From Mucilaginibacter phyllosphaerae (GTDB taxonomy: Bacteria > Bacteroidota > Bacteroidia > Sphingobacteriales > Sphingobacteriaceae), in NCBI RefSeq assembly GCF_004378255.1, contig NZ_SNQG01000001.1, positions 434,001 to 498,000 on the forward strand: DNA of 64,000 nucleotides. The letters run 5' to 3'. The position numbers and the translations under genes are program-made. Of the stretch, positions 35,153-44,282 are shown piece by piece (position 1 is the stretch's first letter; each line of letters opens with the position of its first letter). The notes under the pieces are model-generated. The model saw only the letters and a program-made list of their open reading frames with translations. It was not told where the DNA came from and ran no database searches.

Positions 35153-36601
35153 TCAGCCATTTAGGGGCAGGGAGAACCAAAACTCGGCGCCTTTACCGGC
35201 ATCGCTCTCCACCCCCATTTTACCATGATGTTTTTTAACAATATCCATAGCAATATATAAACCCAGTCCTAAGCCCTGATAGGTGTTTTTGGGCAGGGAT
35301 TCTGAACGGTAAAAGCGGTCGAAGATCTTTTTCTGCTGTTCTTTCGGGATCCCTATACCATGGTCTTTTACTTTTATTACCACATCGGGGCCTTCGGTTG
35401 TTACCTTAACCGCAATATCGGGCCCATCCGGGGCATACTTAATGGCGTTACCGATAAGGTTGGTTAACACCTGGCTAATGCGGTCTTTATCGCCGTTAAC
35501 AGGCGGTATAGGCTGGGTAACTAAACTGATATGATGCGTGGTGGCTGTTGCCTTAAAGGCATCTACTACATCCCTCACGGTTTCGTTAAGATCAAACAAA
35601 CCAAAATGATAAAGCAGTTCGCCGGCCCTTATCCTGGTTACATTCAACATTTCGTCTATCAGGTTAAGCAGCCGGTCTGTTTGCTTGTTCATCCTGTCGA
35701 GCATTTCGTTATCCTTATCCCTGCCCTCTTTAAGGTGATAGAGCTGCATTAACTGCAAATATCCGCGAAGCGCCGTAATGGGTGTTTTAAGTTCATGCGC
35801 GGCCATGTGCACAAAATCCTCCTGCTGCTTGGTTTGGTTTATCCTTTCGGTAACATTGCGGTAGTTAAAAACAATGTGCCTGATGTTGGGATTTTTCAGC
35901 ATGTTGTTTACACAGCCTTCTATCCACTGCCACTCGCCCTGTTTGTTTTTAAGGCGCTGCAAAAACGACATAGATTGCCCATCTTTTAACAGTATTTTTA
36001 AAAACCTGATGTTAAACGCCTTGATCTCATCGGGATGGATAAGGGCTGTAATGGGTGTACCCAGCAGTTCATGCGGCTGGTAACCTAATATTTGCTGCAC
36101 CGATAAGCATACATAACTCATTACACCATCCTGGTTAGCCATTAAAAAGCCTTCGGCGCTTTTTTCTACTATCCCCCTAAAGGTTTCTTCGCTGGTGCGC
36201 GATTGCTTTTGTACCACTTCTATAACAGCGAACAGGGCTGTTATCATTAAAGCCTGGATGAGGAAAAAAACAATTAACAGGCTGAAAATACCACCCCCGT
36301 GCAACTGATGTTTGTGCCGGATAAATACCACTACGCACACGGCGGATACAATACTGGCCACTAAGGCCGAGCGGCTGCCGCCATAACACGCACTAAAAAA
36401 AATAACCCCGAAGTAGGCCAGGAACGGCGCATACATACTGAAGAAATTAAGCGGCACCATCACCACCCAGGTAGTGATAAGCGCTGCGGCTACCGGGATC
36501 ACATACCTTAATAAAACGGGGCGCTTGCTTATTTTTTCTCTGTTCCAGGCATAGCGGAGTGCATAGCCCTTCAGCGTATCAAAAAGTAAGAGTTTAGCCA
36601 T
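35153..36601 (-). CDS. PAS-domain sensor histidine kinase with membrane N-terminus
   Basis: 482 aa. Four transmembrane helices (about residues 28-125) resemble the DUF4118/KdpD-type membrane domain. They are followed by a PAS domain (about 135-255; QQILGYQPHELLG), HisKA with phospho-accepting His in MAAHELKTPITALRGYLQL (about 270) and HATPase with NLIGNAIKYAPDG (about 382), DHGIGIP and GLGLGLYIAMDI. It is 6 bp after an ssb-like gene and downstream of a receiver-only regulator, so the operon provides a kinase-regulator pair. The input signal is unknown. Confidence 0.92.
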   Translation of the reverse strand: MAKLLLFDTLKGYALRYAWNREKISKRPVLLRYVIPVAAALITTWVVMVPLNFFSMYAPFLAYFGVIFFSACYGGSRSALVASIVSAVCVVVFIRHKHQLHGGGIFSLLIVFFLIQALMITALFAVIEVVQKQSRTSEETFRGIVEKSAEGFLMANQDGVMSYVCLSVQQILGYQPHELLGTPITALIHPDEIKAFNIRFLKILLKDGQSMSFLQRLKNKQGEWQWIEGCVNNMLKNPNIRHIVFNYRNVTERINQTKQQEDFVHMAAHELKTPITALRGYLQLMQLYHLKEGRDKDNEMLDRMNKQTDRLLNLIDEMLNVTRIRAGELLYHFGLFDLNETVRDVVDAFKATATTHHISLVTQPIPPVNGDKDRISQVLTNLIGNAIKYAPDGPDIAVKVTTEGPDVVIKVKDHGIGIPKEQQKKIFDRFYRSESLPKNTYQGLGLGLYIAMDIVKKHHGKMGVESDAGKGAEFWFSLPLNG

Positions 36602-36607
36602 AAGCTA

Positions 36608-36964
36608 CTACATTACGTTTAAAACCGGTGCCGGTGCCTTAGCCATTATATTGTACTTATGCGCTATAATTGCGGTATCATAACGTTTTATTCCTTTATG
36701 ATCTATACTTGGGCGTGTGGTTATCTTCCCCTCCAGGTAAAGTTCGGTACCATCCTGCAAGCTCGCGGCGTTATCAACAACGCTTTCGGCGATCTGGATG
36801 AAATGATTTTCGGCATGCTTGCAAACAGCGCCCTGCCGGTTAATATTTTCTATCGTTATTAATTTAAGGCACAGGCATTTGTTACCGGCTATGGTTTTCC
36901 ATTCGGGCCTGCCCTCTACCTGGCCTACCAGAATTACTTTGTTAACTCCCTGGTTTTGAAACAT
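36608..36964 (-). CDS. Single-stranded DNA-binding protein (short SSB paralogue)
   Basis: 118 aa OB-fold SSB: NKVILVGQVEGRPEWKTIAG at the N-terminus, ITIENINR, the aromatic NHFIQIAES in place of the W-h-xx-V pattern, and LYLEGKITTRPSIDHKG. It ends soon after the OB fold (APVLNVM) and has no acidic DDDIPF-like tip, so it cannot recruit partner proteins in the way the housekeeping SSB does. It lies inside a two-component operon (22 bp after the receiver gene, 6 bp before the kinase gene). It is probably an accessory SSB. Confidence 0.87.
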   Translation of the reverse strand: MFQNQGVNKVILVGQVEGRPEWKTIAGNKCLCLKLITIENINRQGAVCKHAENHFIQIAESVVDNAASLQDGTELYLEGKITTRPSIDHKGIKRYDTAIIAHKYNIMAKAPAPVLNVM

Positions 36965-36986
36965 GGTATAATAAATAAGTGGATGT

Positions 36987-37388
36987 TTAAAAATTTTGTT
37001 CTGTTAGGGCCGCGCAGGAACCGGCATGCAGTATGGATTTGATGCTGCCTACAAGATCACTCAGATCAAAAGGTTTGGGTATGAATTTATCACAGCCATA
37101 TTGCCCTAATGATAACAGCACCCTGGGATAAGCCGATAAAATAATTACGGGAAGCTGCCTGGTATCCGGGTTCTTTTTTACCTGGTGGCATATCTCGCCG
37201 CCGTTAACCCCTTTCAGGATATAATCTATCAGTAAAATATCGGGCACATAGGTTTGGATCATGCTATCCACCCCATCTGCCGCATCGGCCGTTTTCACTT
37301 CAAAACCTTCGTAAATAAGGGCTTCTTCCATTACATTAAGTACCGCCTCGTCATCATCAATCACTAAAACCCTTTTTTTGTCACTCAT
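36987..37388 (-). CDS. Receiver-only response regulator (CheY-like)
   Basis: 133 aa with a single receiver domain: acidic pair in VLVIDDDEAVLNVM (about residues 6-18), phospho-acceptor Asp in ILLIDYILKGVNGGE (about 55), Ser/Thr position in VIILSAYPR (about 84) and Lys in FIPKPFDLSDLV (about 107). No output domain follows. Likely partner of the kinase encoded two genes downstream. It starts 5 bp after the small hypothetical gene. Confidence 0.9.
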   Translation of the reverse strand: MSDKKRVLVIDDDEAVLNVMEEALIYEGFEVKTADAADGVDSMIQTYVPDILLIDYILKGVNGGEICHQVKKNPDTRQLPVIILSAYPRVLLSLGQYGCDKFIPKPFDLSDLVGSIKSILHAGSCAALTEQNF

Positions 37389-37393
37389 AGCTG

Positions 37394-37648
37394 TTAAAGG
37401 TTTTTAAGGTCGAAAAATATGCGTGTACGGTCTACCCCGTTGGCCATCTGAAAAGGCTCTTTAAAAATATTAAAGAAGGTATCATAAGCTTTGGGTAACC
37501 TTTTGATGCGCGGCGGCATTTTTACCGGTGTAAGCGTTATGCATACGTCGGCGTCGGGAGCATCGATACAGGTTGTTTTGGAATAGCAGTATCTAAATCC
37601 TTTTGAAATTACAAATTTCAAAAGGTCGGGCGTAACGGGAATTTTCAT
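37394..37648 (-). CDS. Small hypothetical protein in the two-component operon
   Basis: 84 aa, family not recognised. It is basic in the middle (KMPPRIKRLPKAYD) with three cysteines (FRYCYSKTTC, DVCITLTP) and no membrane segment or signal peptide. The case for a real gene is the exact match to the Bacteroidota -7 box 19 bp upstream of its ATG and the 5-bp spacing to the receiver gene, which make it the first gene of that operon. Confidence 0.6.
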   Translation of the reverse strand: MKIPVTPDLLKFVISKGFRYCYSKTTCIDAPDADVCITLTPVKMPPRIKRLPKAYDTFFNIFKEPFQMANGVDRTRIFFDLKNL

Positions 37649-37666
37649 AGCTGTACTTATTTATAA

Positions 37667-37674
37667 CAAAAGTA
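37667..37674 (-). promoter_or_regulatory. Bacteroidota -7 promoter box (TAnnTTTG)
   Basis: TACTTTTG on the minus strand matches TAnnTTTG exactly and lies 19 bp upstream of the first ATG (37648) of the small protein-receiver-SSB-kinase operon. A -33 TTG at the ideal spacing is not clear. Confidence 0.45.
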
Positions 37675-37787
37675 CCTGCTATGTTTTTTTACAGTTGCGT
37701 ATTTGTACAACCGCCCGGAATGTTTAAATACGTTATTTTTAATTATAAGATAATTATGCAGATTTATTGTAATATAACAAGCAACAA

Positions 37788-38438
37788 TTAATTAACAATG
37801 CCATTGCTCATGGCAAAACGTACCAGCGCAGCGGTATTGCGCGAGCCTGTTTTATCGATAAGGGTCTGCCGCTGGCTTTCGATGGTCCTTTTACTGGTAA
37901 ACAGTTTATCGGCAATTTCCTGGTTGGTATAGCCTTCGCTGATGAGGCCCAGCACTTCTACCTCTTTGGCAGAAAATTCGATATCCATGATCTGCTGCAG
38001 CGCGGCAGGATCAGGAATGGTTAGCAGGCGTTTTAAAAACTTGGTGGTAAGTTCTGAGCAGATGTAAAGGTTGTTGTGCAACACGTGCTTAACGGCAAAA
38101 ACAAGTTCGTCGGCGCCTACGCTTTTAAGCAGATAGCCGCTTGCCCCGGCCTGAAACGCCTTGATCACATATTTTTCGTGATCGAGGGCGCTTAGAATAA
38201 TGATCTTGCAATCCGGGTACTTCTCTTTAATCTGGTCGGTAAGGTCGAGCCCGCCCATTAAGGGCATATTCATATCGGCCAGTATCACATCGGCATGGGT
38301 GCCGCTTTCCAGCAGGGTTAAAACCTCGCATCCGTTTATTGCCGCACCTGCCACATTGATGCCGGCCTCTTTTTCTAACAGCGAAATGATACCGTTACGT
38401 ACGATGTTATGATCTTCTGCCAATACAATATCTATCAT
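37788..38438 (-). CDS. NarL/FixJ-type response regulator
   Basis: 216 aa. The receiver domain has VLAEDHNIVRNGI (start), phospho-acceptor Asp in VILADMNMPLMGGLDL (about residue 54), Ser in IIILSALDHEKYV and Lys in SGYLLKSVGADEL. The LuxR-type helix-turn-helix at about 148-205 has FSAKEVEVLGLISEGYTNQE and IADKLFTSKRTIESQR. The neighbouring HisKA_3 kinase (39537-41144) is of the class that pairs with NarL-type regulators, so that kinase is the likely partner across the intervening CheB gene. Confidence 0.93.
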   Translation of the reverse strand: MIDIVLAEDHNIVRNGIISLLEKEAGINVAGAAINGCEVLTLLESGTHADVILADMNMPLMGGLDLTDQIKEKYPDCKIIILSALDHEKYVIKAFQAGASGYLLKSVGADELVFAVKHVLHNNLYICSELTTKFLKRLLTIPDPAALQQIMDIEFSAKEVEVLGLISEGYTNQEIADKLFTSKRTIESQRQTLIDKTGSRNTAALVRFAMSNGIVN

Positions 38439-38507
38439 GATATTAATTTTTTATTTAAAGTGAAAATCGTATCGGCTATTGATGTTTTTGCAGGAGTTAA
38501 TGTTATT

Positions 38508-39527
38508 TTATAAATACCCTTCATCTTCGGGCCCTGTTTTACTGATCGAAATTAATAATTTCTTCAACCTGTCTACATGTACGGCCAGTTCTTCGGCCCT
38601 GCGCTGATAATCGCTTACCAGGGCGCTGCCTGCAACACCTTTATCGTTAAACGACATGTTGAGCAAAAGGTTACGGCGCTCTTCCAGCATCCTTACAGAG
38701 ATCCAGATAGACTCCTCCATCTCTTCGCCCTGTTTTTCGAGCAAACTAAGCGCGGTATAAACGTGGCCGGTGTGGCACCGGTACCTTTTATGCACATCCT
38801 TTTCTATCTCCCACAGCCCGCCGCCACAATCCGGGCAGGTAAAGTTACTGTGGGTGCCCAGTTTCTGCATATCTTCTATATTGCTTACCAGGCGTTCGGT
38901 AATATCCGCTTCTATCTTTACATCCTCGGGGATATGCAAAGCATGATGCGGCTTGGAAAGCACATCTGCAATAATATACCCCATATCCTGTATCAGCACG
39001 CGATGATCTACATCTACATTATGAATAACGTTTAAAGGCATGTCATCGTATTCGGCTTCTGATGGTTCCTGCACAATGCATACGCCGCCGCTGCGCTTAA
39101 TGGCCGACATGCCCGACGTGCCGTCGTCCAGCAGCCCGCTCAGAACAACCCCCGTTACCCTGGAATCATACGCCGCCGCCGCCGAACGGAAAAGCACATC
39201 GATAGACGGCCGCCAGCGGTTTTCATGCGGGCCGTGCAGCAAACGTACTTTGCCGGGTTTTAAAAACAGGTGCTGATCTGCCGGGGCCAGGTAAATGTGG
39301 CCGGCCTTTATCGTTTCGTTATTTTCTGCAACCTTGCAGGTATTGGCTGTTAATTTTTGCAGGTGCTGAACTATAACAGCAGCCTGCGAATGTTTTGACA
39401 TATGTATCACAATAAAAACAGCCGCGGGTAAATCTGCCGGTAAATTACTTACCAGCTGGTTAACAGCCTTCAGGCCCCCTGCGGATGCCCCTATTACAAC
39501 AATATTTTTCACCTCCATGTTTAACAA
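38508..39527 (-). CDS. CheB-type methylesterase with C-terminal zinc-ribbon-like domain
   Basis: 339 aa; Met4 (39518) is also a possible start. The CheB catalytic triad is seen as Ser in VIGASAGGLKAV (about residue 14), His in VIHMSKHSQAA (about 43) and Asp in LSGLLDDGTSGM (about 135). There is no receiver domain. A C-terminal segment (about 232-262) has a four-Cys/His pattern CPDCGGG and CHTGH, suggesting a bound metal. No methyl-accepting chemotaxis protein or flagellar gene is in view, so the target is likely another sensor. Confidence 0.87.
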   Translation of the reverse strand: MLNMEVKNIVVIGASAGGLKAVNQLVSNLPADLPAAVFIVIHMSKHSQAAVIVQHLQKLTANTCKVAENNETIKAGHIYLAPADQHLFLKPGKVRLLHGPHENRWRPSIDVLFRSAAAAYDSRVTGVVLSGLLDDGTSGMSAIKRSGGVCIVQEPSEAEYDDMPLNVIHNVDVDHRVLIQDMGYIIADVLSKPHHALHIPEDVKIEADITERLVSNIEDMQKLGTHSNFTCPDCGGGLWEIEKDVHKRYRCHTGHVYTALSLLEKQGEEMEESIWISVRMLEERRNLLLNMSFNDKGVAGSALVSDYQRRAEELAVHVDRLKKLLISISKTGPEDEGYL

Positions 39528-39536
39528 ACAGTATTT

Positions 39537-41144
39537 TTATATTTCTTGTTTATGATTGAGCACTATTTTAACCAGGGTGCCTTTGCCCGGCGCCGAATCA
39601 ACCGATAATTCGCCATTGTATAAACTGATGCGGTTTTTGATGCTGCGCAGCCCAGAGCCGCTTGCAGATTGTTCCTGCTGGGTATAATTAAAGCCATTGC
39701 CGTTATCCTGCACGCATATTTCTATGCGTTTACCGCCTTTTACGGTTATCCTTACCAGGCTTGCACCGGCATGTTTCATGCAATTGTTGATCAACTCCTG
39801 TATTACGCGGTACATGGTGGTTTCCAGCAGCATGTTTTCGCGGGCGTTAAAGCCTGTAACCTTTGCCTGGATGCGCATCCCCGGCGATGATAACCTTTTA
39901 ACCAGTTCATCAAGGGTGGCGGGCAGGCCAAAATCAAGCAGGATGGATGGCGCCAGCTCAAAAGATATGTTACGGGTTTCTTCTATCGCCTGGTCTATCA
40001 GCGTGTTGATATCCAGATGCGCCTTGCCGTGGCCCAGGTCAAGCGCACTAAGCTTCATCTTGATGCCATACAATAACTGGCTAACGCTATCATGCAGGGC
40101 ATCGCTGATGCGCCTGCGTTCGTTCTCTTCTGCATTTAATGTGGCCAGGGTTATGGCCCTTTGCTGATCCTGCTTTAAAAGCACCGTTTCTTCTTCTATC
40201 CGCTTTTTTTCGGTGATATCTATCATAATACCAACCAGCCGCCTGGTTTGCCCCGGCTCGCCTATTACGTGGCCCCTGATACTGGCATAGTGCAGCTGGC
40301 CGTCAGAATTGATCAAACGGCAAACAAAATCTATTTCTTTTTCGGAATTGATAGACTTACGGAAATGCTCGTCAACCATTTCGCGGTCATCAGGATGGAT
40401 CAGGTTGAGAAAGGTACGGTAGCTGCCGTCAAACCCACCTTTGGGGATGGCGCAGATATCATAGTTAAACTCATCCAGATAAAATTTCATACTATCCAGG
40501 TCCAGCTCCCAGGTGCCTGCAGAAGAAGCTTCCAGAGAGAGTTCGAGCCTTTCTTTGGTTTCGGCCAAGTTTTTCTCGGCTGCTATACGTTCGGTAATAT
40601 CCACAATGGCTATGTAGTATTTGGGCGGTGCGCCGCTAAACGAGTTAATGGCGGTACCCTCTACCTGGGTGTATAATTCGGCCCCGGCCTGTGATGTTAT
40701 CTTAAGCTGGCAGCTTTGTTTGGCATGCGTGGCCTGCATATCCTTAAAAAAACGGTAAAAAACATCTGTAAACTCCGGGGCTATAAACTGGATCATCCGC
40801 TTGCCCAGTAAGCCAGCCTTGCCGCCTTCTATCAAATATGCGCCCGCGTTATTTACCTCTTCGATGATGCCGTAGCTGTTTAATATAAAGTACCCGATGG
40901 GTGCAAGGTTATAAATGCTTGCAAACTTAAGCTGCTGCAGTTCCAGTTCCTCATTGGCAACCTTCAGCTCATCATTTTGCATTTCCAGCTCTATCTGGTA
41001 CACCTGCAATTCCTGAAAAAGAGCCTGCATATCCTGGTCGCCAAACACTTTCTTACGCTGGCCGATATCGGCAAGCATTTTTTCGGCCTTGCTCCTCAGG
41101 TCGTCTCCCAGGGCATCGTTTATATTATCCGTATTATTTTTCAA
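39537..41144 (-). CDS. PAS sensor histidine kinase, HisKA_3 type, cytoplasmic
   Basis: 535 aa without membrane segments. A short coiled-coil (about residues 40-75) precedes PAS domains at about 75-190 (LAPIGYFILNSYGIIEEVNN) and 200-320 (with PAC motif VGIMIDITEKKRIEEE). The HisKA_3 dimerisation domain has phospho-accepting His in RRISDALHDSVSQLLYG (about 355), and the HATPase has QELINNCMKHAGA, DNGNGF and GSGLRSIKNRI. It overlaps the end of the CheB-CheR gene by 11 bp, which supports co-transcription. It probably phosphorylates the NarL-type regulator downstream. Confidence 0.92.
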   Translation of the reverse strand: MKNNTDNINDALGDDLRSKAEKMLADIGQRKKVFGDQDMQALFQELQVYQIELEMQNDELKVANEELELQQLKFASIYNLAPIGYFILNSYGIIEEVNNAGAYLIEGGKAGLLGKRMIQFIAPEFTDVFYRFFKDMQATHAKQSCQLKITSQAGAELYTQVEGTAINSFSGAPPKYYIAIVDITERIAAEKNLAETKERLELSLEASSAGTWELDLDSMKFYLDEFNYDICAIPKGGFDGSYRTFLNLIHPDDREMVDEHFRKSINSEKEIDFVCRLINSDGQLHYASIRGHVIGEPGQTRRLVGIMIDITEKKRIEEETVLLKQDQQRAITLATLNAEENERRRISDALHDSVSQLLYGIKMKLSALDLGHGKAHLDINTLIDQAIEETRNISFELAPSILLDFGLPATLDELVKRLSSPGMRIQAKVTGFNARENMLLETTMYRVIQELINNCMKHAGASLVRITVKGGKRIEICVQDNGNGFNYTQQEQSASGSGLRSIKNRISLYNGELSVDSAPGKGTLVKIVLNHKQEI

Positions 41145-44097
41145 GGCCTTTCGTTTTCATAGCGAGTGTAACCAGTAATACGCTGCCGGCTTCATCATTT
41201 TTTAAAGGTATAGCGCTTATTGTACAATGGCCGGGGCTGCTGCCCGCCAAAACAAAGTCGGCACTTTTAACACCTGCCCCGCTCTTTGCTTTATTTAACA
41301 GTTTTAAAACGGGTTCTGTTTTAATGAATTGCTCCAGGTAAGGTATAAAGGGCTTACCCTGCAAATCCTCTTCAATTTTTAAAATTTCGCGAAACGTTTC
41401 ATTAGCCCATAAAATATTATTATTTGCATCAATATGCGCCAGGGCATCCGGATAAAGCCGCGAGATGCTATCAAACTTCTGCTGTAAACCTTCTATCTTG
41501 TACTCCAGTTGCTTGTACCCGGTTATGAGTGTAAACGTAAGCACCGCGCCCGAAATAAAGTTATCAAGCGTACGGTAGGGCATTATCCTTACCTTGTACC
41601 ATTCATCGGTTTTGGTTTTTACCTCTATCTCCTTATTGGCCAGGGTATCTATCACCTTACGTATCTCATTCTCGATGCCCGAGTTATCAAAATTAGAAAC
41701 CACATGGTTAATAGGGCGCCCAACATCCGTAGGTATCAGGTTAAAAAGTTTGCGCACCTGCGGGGTATAGCGCAAAATATCAAGCTTATTATCTAAAAAT
41801 ATGGTGCCTATCTCGGTAGAATCGAGCAGGTTTTTCATATCGTTGTTGATCCGGGTGAGTTCTTCGGCTTTAGACTGGTACTGCATGTTTATGGTCATCA
41901 ACTCCTCGTTAAGCGATTGCATCTCTTCTTTGGTCGTTAACGATTCTTCGTTGGTGCTTTGCAGTTCCTCGTTGGTGCTTTGCAATTCCTCGTTGGTAGA
42001 TTTTAATTCTTCCAGTGATGTTTCCATCTGTTCGATAGTGCTGTTGAGCTGCTGCTTGGTGTAAACCAGTTCCTTCTCCAGTTCTTCAACAGCCACATTC
42101 GTTTTATCATCCCCGGCTTTTAGCTTGCCGCCTGCTTTTTTAAAGTACCCCTTATCTTCAAAAATAACAAGCACCAGGCCCTGCAGCCCGGTTTCTTCTA
42201 ACAATATGGCCTTCAGATCAACTAACCTTATGGCATCCGCATCCTTCAGTTTAATATCGCTGATGGCAACCTCGCCCTTTTGGAGCCGCGCCTGATGGAT
42301 GATATTACCTACAACATACCGCAGCTCCTCGCGCGCCATTTTATAAATATTCATCACCGCTTCGCCGTTTGGCAGCTCTAAAAACTTGCCGGTTTTGCCA
42401 TTGCTGTAAAGGATATCCCCTTTTTCGTTCACCAATACGGATGAGGGCGTAAAGTTTTCCAGCAGTATGCGGTTAAACGTATCCGCTACCGATCGCTTGC
42501 TGATCTGTTTTTCCATATCATCTATCTTCATGGTGTTTAAAGGGTATTGCTTGGCTACATGAAAAGGAAAATCTATCATCCTGCCCACCTGCGCACTCCC
42601 CTCCTTGCGCTCGTAGATCTTCCACTTAGGGTCAACAGATATAAACATTTCTGTAAAACCGCCAATCGTTTCTGCAGGCCCCATAAACATAATACCGCCG
42701 GCATTAAGGGAGTAATGAAAAATAGGGATGATCTTTTTTTGCAGCTCGGTGGTCAGGTATATCATCACGTTACGGCAGCAAAGCAGGTCCAGCCGTGTAA
42801 AGGGCGCATCCTTGATCAGGTTATGCTGGGCAAAAACAATCATCTCGCGCAACTCCTTTTTAACCTGAAAGGTGTTATCCTTTTTAATAAAAAACTTATC
42901 TATACGGGCGGCGGATACATCTGCTACGATATTATCAAAATAAACACCGTTACGGGCATGCTCTATGGCCTCGGCATCCAGGTCGGTAGCAAACAGCTGC
43001 AGTTTGGGCCACTCGCCTTTATCCATATCTTCCAGGCACTCTATCAGCAGCATAGCGACAGAATAGGCTTCCTCGCCGGTAGAACAGCCCGCTATCCACA
43101 CCCGGAATGGCTCGTTACCTGCCTTATTAACCATCAACGCGCAAAGCTTTGGCTTTAATGATTCAAAAGCGGGGGCATCCCTAAAAAATTTGGTTACGCC
43201 GATAAGCAATTCATTAAAAAGCACCTCTATCTCCAGCGGGTTCTCCCTTAAAAAATTTACATAGGCGGCATAATCGGGTACCTGATGATAAGCAATGCGC
43301 CGGTCTATACGGCGGGTGATGGTGCTTTTTTTATAAAGTGAAAAATCATGCCCGGTTTGCGAGCGCAGCAGCATCAGTATCTTTTGTATGGAATTGGTAT
43401 TTTGTATGGCTATACGCACCTGCTCAGATGCTTCTTCGGCAAGTACCGGGTGGTTAAGATACTGGATAAGCTTTAGGGGCATTTCTTCGGGCGATAGTAC
43501 ATAATCAACCAGGTTGGTACTAATAGCAGCCATGGGCATGCTGTTATACTGCGCGCTATCCGGATCCTGCGCCATAGCCATACCCAGCTTTTCTTTGATC
43601 ATCCTGATACCGGTTTCCCCGTCAGATCCCATCCCCGAAAGGATAACGCCCACTGCCTTGTTCCACTGGTCGTCTGCCAGGCTTTGTAAAAAGTAATCTA
43701 TAGGCTGCCGGTAACCATTCGGCTTTGCCGGGGTAAGCAGCAGAAGCTTGCGGTTATGGATGCCCATATCCTTATTTGGCGGGATGATGTACACATGGTC
43801 CGGCTCAACCGGCATGCCATCCTGTGCTTCCATAACCGGCATAGGCGTGTAATTTTGAAACAGCTCGGCTACCTGCCCCTTATGATGCGGATCCAGGTGA
43901 AGGATGATGATAAAGGCCATCCCGCTATCTGCGGGCAAATGGTTAAAAAACTTCTCGAACGATGGAAATGAACCCGCCGACCCGCCGATGCCCACAATAG
44001 GAAAACCCTTTATCTTACTCTCCCTTGATGTACTTATCTCGTTTTTTTTATTTATATTTTTTAATTCCTTTTTAGGTTTTGACGGTCTTTCTGACAT
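41134..44097 (-). CDS. CheB-CheR fusion protein with PAS domains
   Basis: 987 aa from the ATG at 44097 (MSERPSKPKKELKN); the frame extends to 44178 but those residues look like leader. The order is CheB (residues about 35-220: GIGGSAGSFPSF, LHLDPHHKG, LSGMGSDGETGI), CheR methyltransferase (about 235-510: WIAGCSTGEEAYSVAMLL for SAM binding, DLLCCRNVMIYL), a coiled coil (about 640-770) with heptad repeats of ELQSTNE, and two PAS domains (about 770-980). It has no kinase domain. It heads the signalling operon with the HisKA_3 kinase. A non-chemotactic methylation-based signalling role is likely. Confidence 0.92.
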   Translation of the reverse strand: MSERPSKPKKELKNINKKNEISTSRESKIKGFPIVGIGGSAGSFPSFEKFFNHLPADSGMAFIIILHLDPHHKGQVAELFQNYTPMPVMEAQDGMPVEPDHVYIIPPNKDMGIHNRKLLLLTPAKPNGYRQPIDYFLQSLADDQWNKAVGVILSGMGSDGETGIRMIKEKLGMAMAQDPDSAQYNSMPMAAISTNLVDYVLSPEEMPLKLIQYLNHPVLAEEASEQVRIAIQNTNSIQKILMLLRSQTGHDFSLYKKSTITRRIDRRIAYHQVPDYAAYVNFLRENPLEIEVLFNELLIGVTKFFRDAPAFESLKPKLCALMVNKAGNEPFRVWIAGCSTGEEAYSVAMLLIECLEDMDKGEWPKLQLFATDLDAEAIEHARNGVYFDNIVADVSAARIDKFFIKKDNTFQVKKELREMIVFAQHNLIKDAPFTRLDLLCCRNVMIYLTTELQKKIIPIFHYSLNAGGIMFMGPAETIGGFTEMFISVDPKWKIYERKEGSAQVGRMIDFPFHVAKQYPLNTMKIDDMEKQISKRSVADTFNRILLENFTPSSVLVNEKGDILYSNGKTGKFLELPNGEAVMNIYKMAREELRYVVGNIIHQARLQKGEVAISDIKLKDADAIRLVDLKAILLEETGLQGLVLVIFEDKGYFKKAGGKLKAGDDKTNVAVEELEKELVYTKQQLNSTIEQMETSLEELKSTNEELQSTNEELQSTNEESLTTKEEMQSLNEELMTINMQYQSKAEELTRINNDMKNLLDSTEIGTIFLDNKLDILRYTPQVRKLFNLIPTDVGRPINHVVSNFDNSGIENEIRKVIDTLANKEIEVKTKTDEWYKVRIMPYRTLDNFISGAVLTFTLITGYKQLEYKIEGLQQKFDSISRLYPDALAHIDANNNILWANETFREILKIEEDLQGKPFIPYLEQFIKTEPVLKLLNKAKSGAGVKSADFVLAGSSPGHCTISAIPLKNDEAGSVLLVTLAMKTKGLEK
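41947..42009 (-). repeat. Three tandem 21-bp repeats coding a heptad coiled coil
   Basis: Inside the CheB-CheR-PAS gene, three 21-bp units encode ELQSTNE-type heptads. The first two units differ by two bases and the third has diverged. The protein-level repeat is common in this family; the near-identical DNA units make slippage possible without changing the frame. Confidence 0.75.
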
Positions 44098-44149
44098 GAT
44101 TTTTGTTTGCAAAGAAATATAAATGTAGAAAATACTTTCCGCCCAAACG

Positions 44150-44183
44150 CAAAAAAGCCTCCGGTTAATGTTAACCAAAGGCT
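44150..44183 (-). terminator. Intrinsic terminator of the cysteine desulfurase unit
   Basis: Reading the minus strand, AGCCT and GGTTA pair with TAACC and AGGCT around a short loop with a 2x2 internal mismatch (44156-44183), followed by T6. It lies 100 bp after the cysteine desulfurase stop and just upstream of the CheB-CheR gene, so it isolates the desulfurase as a single-gene transcript. Confidence 0.8.
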
Positions 44184-44282
44184 CGTTTATTGTTTATCAC
44201 CCTATAAATACACACATTTGCGGCCAAAAAACATTTTGTAACACAAACAGTTTAAACCTGTTAAAAAAACAGTATCAACATG

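Noticed and set aside
41947..42009. Short tandem repeats considered as a CRISPR-like or mobile repeat
   Set aside because: They are in frame inside the CheB-CheR-PAS gene, encode a coiled-coil heptad and have no spacers.
42547..43158. 203-aa plus-strand reading frame
   Set aside because: Antisense to the CheR domain of the CheB-CheR fusion; no homology recognised.
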